Assembly (NCBI GenBank): GCA_016220085.1
Contig: JACRIN010000002.1
Coordinates: forward strand, 1 to 64,000
Direction: 5' to 3'
Source of the DNA: Planctomycetota bacterium
GTDB lineage: Bacteria; Planctomycetota; UBA1135; GCA-002686595
DNA length: 64,000 bases
Below the pieces are notes generated by a model. That model was given only the letters and a program-made list of their open reading frames with translations, was not told the origin of the DNA and made no database searches. Both the position numbers and the translations under genes were made by a program. Of this stretch, positions 16,803 through 24,308 are shown in pieces (position 1 is the first letter of the stretch; the number at the start of each line of letters is the position of its first letter).

Positions 16803-18437
16803 GTGTCCGAAATCGCAGCGCGCGGTGAACACGTGGCCGAGCTCTCGGTCCTGCACCTGACCGAGAACCCCAACGAAGCGTTCCTGCTGCAAGCGGAGCT
16901 CGCGGGCGAGCTCTTGCCGAGCCGCGTCGAGCGCGTTGTCGACGCCACGGCATTGCGCGCGCGGCTCGCGGGCGACGGCTTCGATCTCGTGATCGTCGAC
17001 CTGCCGCTGCCGCCGAGCGTCGACCCCGGCTTGCTCGACGAGCTCTCGCGCGAGCGCCCCGAACTGGCGGTCGTCTTCCGTTGGGGCCTGCACGGCCAGT
17101 GGGCGACGGAGGCGCCGGGCACGCAGCTCGGTCGCTCGGTGCGCCAAGCGCTCGCGCTGCGCTTCGATCGGCCGCAGAGCGCCGAGGAGCGTCGCCAGCT
17201 CGTCCAGCAGCTCGCTCGCCAACAACAGGCGTTCCTCGAACTCACGAAGAGCGACCTGTGGGACTTCGACGCGGCGTTGGAGCGCATCACGACGACCGCC
17301 GCGCGCGTGCTGCGGGTCGCGCGGGTGAGCGTGTGGGAGTTGAGCGCCGACGACAGCACGCTGCACTGTCTGGCCTTGGTCGATGCGCGCACCGGCGCGC
17401 GCAGCCGTTCACCGGACCTGCGCTCGTTCCCGAGGTATCTCGAATCGCTCGAGAGTTCGTTGTTGCTCGCCGCACACGACGCGCAGCGCGATCCGCGCAC
17501 GCAGGAGTTTCTCGCGGGATACCTTCAGCCGCTCGGCATCACCGCGATGCTCGACGCGCCGATCCGCCGCGACGGTCGCGTCGCGGGTGTGATGTGCCAC
17601 GAGCACGTCGGCGACGAACCGCGGCGTTGGTCGGTGCTCGAGCAGTGCGCGGCGTCGACACTCGCCGGGTTGGTCGCGCGCGCGCTCGAAGTGCGCGATC
17701 GCCGCCAGTTCGAAGCGCGTGCGGAGCGGCTCGAGCGTTTCGAGCTGATCGGCGGGCTCGCCGGCGGCGTCGCGCACGACCTGAACAACCTGTTGACCGT
17801 GTTGCTCGGCAATCTCGAGCTCGCGAGCGCGGCCGGCGCGGGCTCGCCCGAGCAACGCGCGAGCCTCGACCAGGCACGCGCGTCCGCGCAGACGATCCGA
17901 GTCTTGACCAACGACCTCCTCGCGGTCGGCCGGCGCAAGCGGCTCGATCGTCGCACGATCGACTTGCGCGCCTGGCTCGCGAAGCAGGAGCCGTTCCTGC
18001 GTTCCGCGATCGGAGCGCACGCGACGCTGAACGTCATCGCCGACGCCACGCCCTTGCACGCGGAAGTGGACGCCGACGTGCTCGCGCGCGTGCTCTTGAA
18101 CCTGGTGAAGAACGCCGGCGAGGCGCTGGCCGCGCCGGGCACGATCGATGTCTCGCTCGCGCGCGTCGTGCTCGGCGCCGGGCACGGCGACCTCGCGCCC
18201 GGAGCGTACGCAGCGCTCGCGGTGCGCGACGACGGCTGTGGGATGCCGCCGGAGACGCTGAGGCACCTGTTCGAGCCGTTCTTCAGCACCAAGGAGCTCC
18301 GCCAAGGCCACGGGCTCGGCCTCGCGACTTCGTACGGTCTCGTGCGCCAGCACGGCGGCACAATCCGCGTCGAGAGCGAGCCCGGGCTGGGCAGCCGCTT
18401 CCAGGTGCTCTTGCCGCTCGCGAGCGACGGCGTCTGA
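16803..18437 (+). CDS. Cytoplasmic GAF-domain histidine kinase with degenerate receiver
   Basis: A 544-residue kinase with no membrane segment. Residues 14-120 resemble a receiver (LSVLHLTENPNEAFLLQAEL; Asp66 in DLVIVDLPLP), but the following residues depart from the family, so it may not be phosphorylated. Residues about 155-295 form a GAF domain (RVARVSVWELSADDSTLHCL ... APIRRDGRVAGVMCHEH), which usually binds a small ligand. The HisKA box is IGGLAGGVAHDLNNLL with His325. The ATPase motifs are LVKNAGEAL, RDDGCGMP, FEPFFSTKE and GHGLGLATSYG. No regulator gene is adjacent. The GTG start is fixed by AGGAG at 16791. Confidence 0.88.
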   Translation: MSEIAARGEHVAELSVLHLTENPNEAFLLQAELAGELLPSRVERVVDATALRARLAGDGFDLVIVDLPLPPSVDPGLLDELSRERPELAVVFRWGLHGQWATEAPGTQLGRSVRQALALRFDRPQSAEERRQLVQQLARQQQAFLELTKSDLWDFDAALERITTTAARVLRVARVSVWELSADDSTLHCLALVDARTGARSRSPDLRSFPRYLESLESSLLLAAHDAQRDPRTQEFLAGYLQPLGITAMLDAPIRRDGRVAGVMCHEHVGDEPRRWSVLEQCAASTLAGLVARALEVRDRRQFEARAERLERFELIGGLAGGVAHDLNNLLTVLLGNLELASAAGAGSPEQRASLDQARASAQTIRVLTNDLLAVGRRKRLDRRTIDLRAWLAKQEPFLRSAIGAHATLNVIADATPLHAEVDADVLARVLLNLVKNAGEALAAPGTIDVSLARVVLGAGHGDLAPGAYAALAVRDDGCGMPPETLRHLFEPFFSTKELRQGHGLGLATSYGLVRQHGGTIRVESEPGLGSRFQVLLPLASDGV

Positions 18438-18662
18438 CGCGCGGCGCGACGTGCGGCTCGGCGTGCAGCGCGACGCGCAACTCGGCGTGCACGCTCGGGC
18501 GGCGCGACTCGCCGCTCACTCGGTCGCGCCCGCCTCGAGCAGCAACCGCGCGAGGCGGCCGTCGGAATCACGCCGGGCTGACCGGTCCGCCTACGCGATC
18601 AAACCCGCGCAGCGCGGCTTCCGTCGGCCGCTCGGCGGCAGTCGAAGCTATTGCGGTCGACG

Positions 18663-20510
18663 CTACTGCGGCTGCCGTTCGCGGCGCTCTTGCTTGCGGC
18701 GGTCCATCTCCGACAGCAGCTTCTTGCGCAGGCGGAGGAACTTCGGGGTGATCTCGACGAGCTCGTCGTCCTCGATGTACTCGAGCGCTTCTTCGAGCGA
18801 CATCCGGTGCGGCGGCGGGAGCTTGACGTTCTCGTCGGCGCCGGAGGAGCGGATGTTGGTCAGCTTCTTCTCGCGCGTGACGTCGAGCTCGAGGTCGCTG
18901 TCCTTGTTGTTCTCGCCGACCATCATGCCTTCGTAGACCTCTTCACCGGAGTCGATGAAGAACTCGCCGCGGTCGAGCAAGCGGAAGAGCGCATACGGCA
19001 CCGCGCGACCCGCGCGGTCGGCGACCAGCGCGCCGTTGACGCGCCGTTGGATCGCACCGCCGTCCGGGGCCCACTTCTCGAAGACGTGGGAGAGCACCGC
19101 CTCGCCGCGCGAGAGCGTCATCATCGCCGTCCGCGCACCGATCAGGCCGCGCGACGGAACGAGGAACTCGATGCGCGTGTGCTCGCCGAACGGCTCCATG
19201 TGGACCATCTCGCCGCGGCGCTTGCCGAGGTACTCGATGATCTTGCCGGCCGATTCGTTGGGCACTTCGATCGACGCGCGCTCGATCGGCTCGCAAACGG
19301 TGCCATCGATGCGCTTCAGGATCACGTGCGGTTTGGCGATCGCGAGCTCGAAGCCTTCGCGGCGCATGTTCTCCGCGAGCACGCCGAGGTGCATCACGCC
19401 GCGACCCTTGACCTCGAACGCGTCCGGCGTCGCGGTCGGCGAGACCTGGAGCGCCACGTCGCGCAGCATCGCGAGTTCGAGGCGCGCGGCGATCTGGCGG
19501 CTGGTGACGAACTGACCTTCGCGGCCGGCGAACGGCGACGTGTTGACGCAGAACACCATCGAGATCGTGGGTTCCTCGATCTTGATGCCGGGCAGCGGAT
19601 CCTGCTTGTCCGGCGGGCAGAGCGTGTCGCCGATCGAGATCTCGTCGACGCCGCCGACCACCGCGATGTCGCCGGCGTGAACTTCGTCGACCTGGACGCG
19701 CGCGAGCCCTTCGTAGCGGAAGAGCTGCTTGATCGGCGCGAGGACCGCGGTCCTGCGATCGGGGTGGCACACCGCGATCCGTTGGCCGGCGCGCACGGTG
19801 CCGCGCACGACGCGTCCGATGCCGATGCGCCCGACGTAGTCGTCGAAGTCGATCGTCGCGGCTTGGAACTGCAGCGGCGCTTCGTCGTCCTGGTCGGGCG
19901 TCGGCACCCACGCGAGGATCAAGTCGAACAACGGCTCCATGTCGAGCTTCGCGCCCGGCTTGAAGTCGTCGGGGTCCTTGACGACGAAGCCGCCGCGGCC
20001 CGAGCCGTAGAGCACGGGGAAGTCGAGCTGTTGATCACTCGCGCCGAGGTCGACGAAGAGGTCGAACACCTCGTCGAGCACTTGGTGCGCACGCTGGTCG
20101 GGCCGGTCGATCTTGTTGATCAGCACCATCGCGCGCAGACCGTTCTCGAACGCCTTGCGGAGCACGAAGCGCGTCTGCGGCATCGGCCCTTCGTGCGAGT
20201 CGACGAGCAGTAGCACCGCGTCCGCCATCTTCAACGTGCGCTCGACCTGGCCGCCGAAATCGGCGTGGCCCGGCGTGTCGACGACGTTGATGCGCGTGCC
20301 GGCGTACTGGATCGCCGTGTTCTTCGCGAGGATCGTGATCCCCCGCTCGCGCTCTTGGGGATCGGAGTCCATCACGCACTCCTGCATCTCCTGGTTTGCG
20401 CGGAAAGTGCCCGCGAACTTGAACATGGCATCGACGAGAGTCGTCTTGCCGTGGTCGACGTGGGCGATGATCGCAATGTTGCGAACCGCGGGGTTCTTCT
20501 TGGCTGCCAT
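18663..20510 (-). CDS. typA: TypA/BipA translational GTPase
   Basis: A 615-residue ribosome-associated GTPase, close to the usual length. ATG 20510 is used because the conserved N-terminus begins there (MAAKKNPAVRNIAIIAHVDH, then GKTTLVDAMF as the P loop). Other G motifs: RERGITILAKN (switch I region), VDTPGHADFGGQVERTLKM (G3), and NKIDRP (G4). Domain II (about 205-300) carries the elongation-factor fold, followed by the EF-G-like domains and the BipA-specific C-terminal region (SRGLIGARTAMMTLSRGEAV and the DRGEFFIDSGEEVYEGMMVG block). It is linked to stress and low-temperature ribosome assembly. No Shine-Dalgarno is seen upstream; the AGGAGG next to the start is on the opposite strand. Confidence 0.97.
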   Translation of the reverse strand: MAAKKNPAVRNIAIIAHVDHGKTTLVDAMFKFAGTFRANQEMQECVMDSDPQERERGITILAKNTAIQYAGTRINVVDTPGHADFGGQVERTLKMADAVLLLVDSHEGPMPQTRFVLRKAFENGLRAMVLINKIDRPDQRAHQVLDEVFDLFVDLGASDQQLDFPVLYGSGRGGFVVKDPDDFKPGAKLDMEPLFDLILAWVPTPDQDDEAPLQFQAATIDFDDYVGRIGIGRVVRGTVRAGQRIAVCHPDRRTAVLAPIKQLFRYEGLARVQVDEVHAGDIAVVGGVDEISIGDTLCPPDKQDPLPGIKIEEPTISMVFCVNTSPFAGREGQFVTSRQIAARLELAMLRDVALQVSPTATPDAFEVKGRGVMHLGVLAENMRREGFELAIAKPHVILKRIDGTVCEPIERASIEVPNESAGKIIEYLGKRRGEMVHMEPFGEHTRIEFLVPSRGLIGARTAMMTLSRGEAVLSHVFEKWAPDGGAIQRRVNGALVADRAGRAVPYALFRLLDRGEFFIDSGEEVYEGMMVGENNKDSDLELDVTREKKLTNIRSSGADENVKLPPPHRMSLEEALEYIEDDELVEITPKFLRLRKKLLSEMDRRKQERRERQPQ

Positions 20511-20625
20511 AGGAGGGGGTTCGGGCGCGCTTGGAGGGGCGAAGATCATAGGCGCGCAAGCCCGCAGCGGCCAGCGCCGAATCCGCCGGGCGCATGCAAC
20601 GCCCCGCACGCTACTCGCAGGGCCT

Positions 20626-21435
20626 TCAGGCGAGGACGCGTTGCACGCGATCGAGTCGGTAGGTCTTGAGCGTGCCCGAGCGTCGGCATTCCGCTTCGAG
20701 GTAGCTCTTGTCGCCCAAATCGTAGAGGAAGTGCGGGAGCACGCGCAGCGGCAAGACGGGCTCGGGAGGCTCGCCGTAGACCAACGTAACCTCCTCGCGC
20801 GCGTCGCAGGCGTCGGCGAGCGGTCGGTGCTTGGGCTTGAGGTTGCGGGCGACCCGCGGCTTCGAGCGTTCGACGGTCACAGGCGCGCCGGCGAGAGAGA
20901 CGAGCTCGGCGAGACCGATCGGCTCGCCGTTCTTCGCGCGCGCCGCGCACTCCTCGATCACCTTCCAACACCAGGTCGCGTCGGCGAGCGCGCGGTGGTG
21001 CGTGCCTTCCTCGAGCTCGAGGTGCTCGCAGAGCGTCACCAGCCTGTGATCGGGCGCCTCGCGGATCAGTTTGCGCGAGAGCTTGAGCGAGTCGACGATC
21101 AGGCCGCTCGGCACGGCTCGCCGCCAGCGCACGCACTCGAAGCCGAGCACGCGCGCGTCGAATTCCGCGTTGTGCGCCGCCATCCAGTCGTCGCCGAGCC
21201 ACGCGAGGAAACTGTCGAGCACCGCCTCGGTCGGCGGCGCGTCGCGCACCATCTCGTCGGTGATGCCGTGGATCGCGGTCGCTTCGGGCTCGATCACGAC
21301 CTCGGGCCGCGCGAGCGACTCGAAGTGGTCGACGACCTCGCCGTCGACGACTCGGATCGCTCCGATCTCGAGCAGATGCGGCGCGCCGCGACAAGTCGCG
21401 GTCTCGGTGTCGAAGACGACGAGCGGGCGGTCCAT
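20626..21435 (-). CDS. DnaQ-type 3'-5' exonuclease with C-terminal WYL-like domain
   Basis: A 269-residue protein. Residues 1-175 form a DEDDh exonuclease: VVFDTETATCRGAPHLLEIG (Exo I Asp and Glu), AHNAEFDARVLGFE (Exo II Asp) and HHRALADATW (Exo III His and Asp), as in the epsilon subunit and RNase T. Residues about 215-269 look like a WYL-type strand set (LRVLPHFLYDLGDKSYLEAE, then RRSGTLKTYRLDRVQRVLA). WYL domains commonly sense nucleic acid or nucleotide ligands. The fusion suggests a regulated nuclease or repair role, not a dedicated replication proofreader (inference). ATG 21435 starts right at the conserved core. Confidence 0.85.
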   Translation of the reverse strand: MDRPLVVFDTETATCRGAPHLLEIGAIRVVDGEVVDHFESLARPEVVIEPEATAIHGITDEMVRDAPPTEAVLDSFLAWLGDDWMAAHNAEFDARVLGFECVRWRRAVPSGLIVDSLKLSRKLIREAPDHRLVTLCEHLELEEGTHHRALADATWCWKVIEECAARAKNGEPIGLAELVSLAGAPVTVERSKPRVARNLKPKHRPLADACDAREEVTLVYGEPPEPVLPLRVLPHFLYDLGDKSYLEAECRRSGTLKTYRLDRVQRVLA

Positions 21436-21532
21436 GGTGCAGAGAGTAGCCGAGGAAACCACACCCGAGGCTGCGAGAGACTCGAGACGTGGCGCGCAAA
21501 CGCGGCTCTCGTCGATCGAGTCGCATGACGAT

Positions 21533-21570
21533 CCGGCCCCCGTTCATCGCACTAGATGAACGGGGGCCGG
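21533..21570. terminator. Perfect 16-bp hairpin
   Basis: CCGGCCCCCGTTCATC (21533-21548), loop GCACTA, and the exact inverse (21555-21570). It lies just past the end of the minus-strand gene at 21602 and upstream of the exonuclease gene, so it probably ends that transcript. No T-tract follows on either strand. It also marks the left edge of a lower-GC islet. Confidence 0.75.
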
Positions 21571-21601
21571 GGAGCGATTGCTGGCGAACGGCTCGCTGGT
21601 C

Positions 21602-22006
21602 CTACGGGCAGCAGCGGCGGACTTCGATCACGACCTTCCCGTTGCTGACCGTCGGCAGGATCCCGCGCCAGCTTTCCCTGCACAGGTTTCCGCTCGCGTT
21701 GCAGCAGAAGAGCACAGCCTCGCTGTCGACGTAGCTTTCGGGGACGACCGCTACGCCGTCGCGCACTTCTACGGAGCGTCCGTCGGTGAGACGCAAGACG
21801 TGTGGGGGAAGCGGTGTTCGGTCGTCGGCGCGGAATTCGACGACCACGTTGTCCGGCTCGTACTTGGTATCCACGAAGGCCCAGATCGAGATGAGGCTCC
21901 CGAGGATGCCGAGAGCAACGATCAAGTTCTTCGCGAACTTCCGTCCGGTGGGCGGACGGCGCGGAGCTGCGGCGTGAGACGACTGGGTCGGTTGCTGGTT
22001 CTTCAT
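21602..22006 (-). CDS. Small membrane-anchored protein of unknown function
   Basis: A 134-residue protein, not recognised. ATG 22006 is preceded by GGAG six bases upstream. The N-terminal 25 residues are polar (MKNQQPTQSSHAAAPRRPPT), then comes one membrane helix (NLIVALGILGSLISIWAFV, about 29-47) and an extracytoplasmic part of about 85 residues. That part has four Cys in two pairs (FCCNASGNLC and RRCCP at the very end), suggesting disulfides. Base composition is lower in GC than neighbouring core genes. It is the only minus-strand gene of the islet, and the hairpin at 21533-21570 follows it. Confidence 0.6.
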   Translation of the reverse strand: MKNQQPTQSSHAAAPRRPPTGRKFAKNLIVALGILGSLISIWAFVDTKYEPDNVVVEFRADDRTPLPPHVLRLTDGRSVEVRDGVAVVPESYVDSEAVLFCCNASGNLCRESWRGILPTVSNGKVVIEVRRCCP

Positions 22007-22486
22007 CGTGACTCCGTTGGTGGGGGCATGAAGCTGTCGCTGGGGTCCGCGACGCACTCGATGCTCGCCGCGCCCGGTGCAGTCGGGGAAGTCACGAATC
22101 AAGTGTTCTCGCGGTTCCGCTTGGCGGCCCAACCTCGTGCGTCGCAAGGTGTTACGGTTGCACGGGATCGCTGGCAACGTTGCGCAGCCCAACGCCTGGT
22201 GCCGCGCCGTCAAGGTCGTGCGCGCCGATCGATCAAGGATCGGCAAATGGTCGGCAAGGTCCGGTCTGGCTCGCAGCGAATTCGCGAGCGACCGCGCTTG
22301 CGTGCCGCGCGCGAGTCGTTCGGACGGCGCGCGGCGGGTGGCGGTCGATGACGGGCCGCCGCGCCAGTCGCGCAGGCGAGACACCGGTCGCCCTCGCACT
22401 TGACAGTCTGGTCAGCCCCGCCAGACTGCGCCACCCTCGGTTCGGGCCCTCGACGAGGCCCGTGTCCGTGCGACCGAACTCCCGCG
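22007..22486. other. Non-coding gap inside the low-GC islet
   Basis: No gene with protein character is seen. The gap separates the divergent genes starting at 22006 and 22487, so it should hold both promoters. A TTGACA-like hexamer occurs at 22400-22405, directly before a short inverted repeat (22404-22428); no matching -10 element could be placed with confidence. Confidence 0.5.
22404..22428. promoter_or_regulatory. 8-bp inverted repeat upstream of the orphan gene
   Basis: CAGTCTGG (22404-22411) and CCAGACTG (22421-22428) are exact inverses separated by nine bases. The site overlaps the end of a TTGACA hexamer and lies about 60 bases before the presumed start at 22487. It may be an operator for the downstream gene or part of its leader. 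Confidence 0.4.
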
Positions 22487-23947
22487 GTGCGAATCAAGAA
22501 GCGAACTCCGGTCCTGAGCAAGGCCGAGCGCCTGCTACACAACGATCTCCGGCGCTACGCCAGGAATCGCTGGAAGGCGCGCATGCGCAGCGACGGCGTG
22601 CTAGGCATCACGGCGCGAACGCCGCGCACGAAACTCGAGAAGCTCATCAAGCAGGCGTATCCCGCGGCCGCACCACACGTGCCCAAGGATGCGGGGAGGT
22701 TCTCCACGCTTTTTGGCGACTCGACGGAGCTACCGCGCGGACCGATCGGGGAGATCGCACTCCTCTGGTTGCACATCTGCGGGCCGGATCTCAAGTCGAA
22801 GGACGCAGCGTCGGCCATCCACGCGCTCACGGCCGAGCACAGGGTCAAGGGGCGGCAGGTGCTCAAGTCAAGCGACGCGGCGCCTATTCGGGTCGAGCTG
22901 TGCATTCCGCCGGCGCTCGATGCCATCCTGCTCGTACCGGACTGCATCGTAGGGTTGGAGGAAGGTTCGTCGGGCAGACGGAGATCGCGTACGAGCGTCG
23001 ACACGGATCCAACCGGCGTTCTCCTCGAAGCACCGATAACGCGTACCCGCTACGCAGAACTCGTGGCCGACGTGCCGGACGGCCAACGGCGTTCATCCAG
23101 GCTCTTCTACGTCAGTTGGCAACGCGCCCTAGATGCCCAGGACGAGCTGAACCGCCGACATGTCGATGATCCCATCCTGGTCCTGGACAAGTGGATGATG
23201 GCGGCGACGCCGTCGTACTGCCTGCTACAGGCTGGGGAACCGGGCACACCTCGATGGACTCTTCTCGAACGCGCGATCGAGGAGGGGGAAGTGACGAACG
23301 ATGCTCCGGGTCGCCGCCGGTGGCTTGCTGACAAGCTCAACCGCCACAAGACGATCACCACCAAGGAAACGACTTCGGAGCGCGCGTTTCGCACGCTGCT
23401 CGAAGAGCTGAATCACGACAAGCTCTTGCACTGCACCACCGAGCCCGTGGTGGTGTCGTTCATGACGGTGCTTACGCAATTGCTCTCTCAGCGCGCGATT
23501 CCGTCGGACTGGATCGTCGTTGGGGGGCCGCCGCAGTACTGGACAGTCTTGGACCAGCACACGTGCTCCATCCTCGACGCATCACAGCCTGATGCGAAGC
23601 GGGTCAGCGTGGAGGACAAGCTGTCGTTCTACGTGATCGCCACACGCCGCCGATATCTGCACCCGGCGGATCCGGACGGGGTGCAGGCCGGCGCACACTT
23701 CCGCCAAATCGGGACGAGGGTTCGGGAGCAATTCAACTCGAACGTCGTGCCTGCTCGCGACAAGTACCGCGCGCACATTGCAGAGCGACTTCGGGTGCTC
23801 TACGACCGCATCGAGGGGCCGCGGGCCGGAATGAGCAAGGAAGGGATCATCAAGTTCATCGATCGCGGGATGCAGTTGTCGAGCGAAGCCGCGGGTGGAT
23901 TCGTTCCGCTCCGGGACTTCAAGCCGCCGACGGTGGATCGACGGTGA
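22487..23947 (+). CDS. Unrecognised protein of the low-GC islet
   Basis: A protein of about 486 residues that I cannot assign. GTG 22487 is chosen because the sequence becomes protein-like there (RIKKRTPVLSKAERLLHNDL); the frame is open back to 22400. It is soluble, mixed alpha/beta and basic at the N-terminus, with no signal peptide or membrane helix. Recognisable phrases include LLWLHICGPDLKSKDAASAI, VELCIPPALDAILLVPDC, DWIVVGGPPQYWTVLDQHTC and KYRAHIAERLRVLYDRIEG. No nuclease, helicase, ATPase or methyltransferase motif is seen. The gene has visibly lower GC and more varied third codon positions than the core genes on both sides, which suggests recent acquisition. Together with the flanking hairpins it forms an islet. 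A defence or phage-derived role is possible but not shown. Confidence 0.7.
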   Translation: MRIKKRTPVLSKAERLLHNDLRRYARNRWKARMRSDGVLGITARTPRTKLEKLIKQAYPAAAPHVPKDAGRFSTLFGDSTELPRGPIGEIALLWLHICGPDLKSKDAASAIHALTAEHRVKGRQVLKSSDAAPIRVELCIPPALDAILLVPDCIVGLEEGSSGRRRSRTSVDTDPTGVLLEAPITRTRYAELVADVPDGQRRSSRLFYVSWQRALDAQDELNRRHVDDPILVLDKWMMAATPSYCLLQAGEPGTPRWTLLERAIEEGEVTNDAPGRRRWLADKLNRHKTITTKETTSERAFRTLLEELNHDKLLHCTTEPVVVSFMTVLTQLLSQRAIPSDWIVVGGPPQYWTVLDQHTCSILDASQPDAKRVSVEDKLSFYVIATRRRYLHPADPDGVQAGAHFRQIGTRVREQFNSNVVPARDKYRAHIAERLRVLYDRIEGPRAGMSKEGIIKFIDRGMQLSSEAAGGFVPLRDFKPPTVDRR

Positions 23948-24308
23948 GGGCCCTCGATGCCGCGCGGGTGGGCGACGGACACATCGGGTGACGGGCGGGA
24001 CTTCGATCGCGCGCCCACCACGGACATCGGTGCGGGCTCCAGCGGCGCTACGCGCCAGCCGTCGTCTCACAACTCGAAGTCGGCGAGCCCGATCGCCTGC
24101 ACGTCGTTGCCGAGCGGGAAGCGCTCGCCGCGCGGCGTCACACGACCGCGTCGCGAGGGCAGCGCGCTCAGCCGGGTGAGTTCGTGGACCCCGCGCTCGG
24201 TGGTCTGTGGTGATTCCCTTGCAGATCTTCCACGCGATGGAAGATCTGCAAGGTAAAGAGGCGCGTCACGCTTGCTCGGAGCCGCGTCGTGTCCGGTCCG
24301 GCGGGCGG
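23948..24308. other. Gap holding a perfect hairpin and a possible gene remnant
   Basis: Between convergent genes. On the minus strand, bases of about 24216-24067 read as a protein tail (TRLSALPSRRGRVTPRGERF, then PLGNDVQAIGLADFEL and a stop). It has no start of its own and may be the C-terminus of a lost gene. The hairpin at 24217-24253 sits immediately upstream of that tail. Confidence 0.4.
24217..24253. terminator. Perfect 16-bp AT-richer hairpin between convergent genes
   Basis: CCTTGCAGATCTTCCA (24217-24232), loop CGCGA, and the exact inverse (24238-24253). The arms are much richer in A and T than the surrounding DNA. It stands between a plus-strand gene ending at 23947 and a minus-strand gene ending at 24309, so it could stop both transcripts; no T-tract follows. 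Confidence 0.7.

Noticed and set aside
20511..20518. AGGAGGGG next to the typA start as its ribosome site
   Set aside because: It is on the plus strand; the minus-strand transcript reads the complement, which is not a Shine-Dalgarno sequence.
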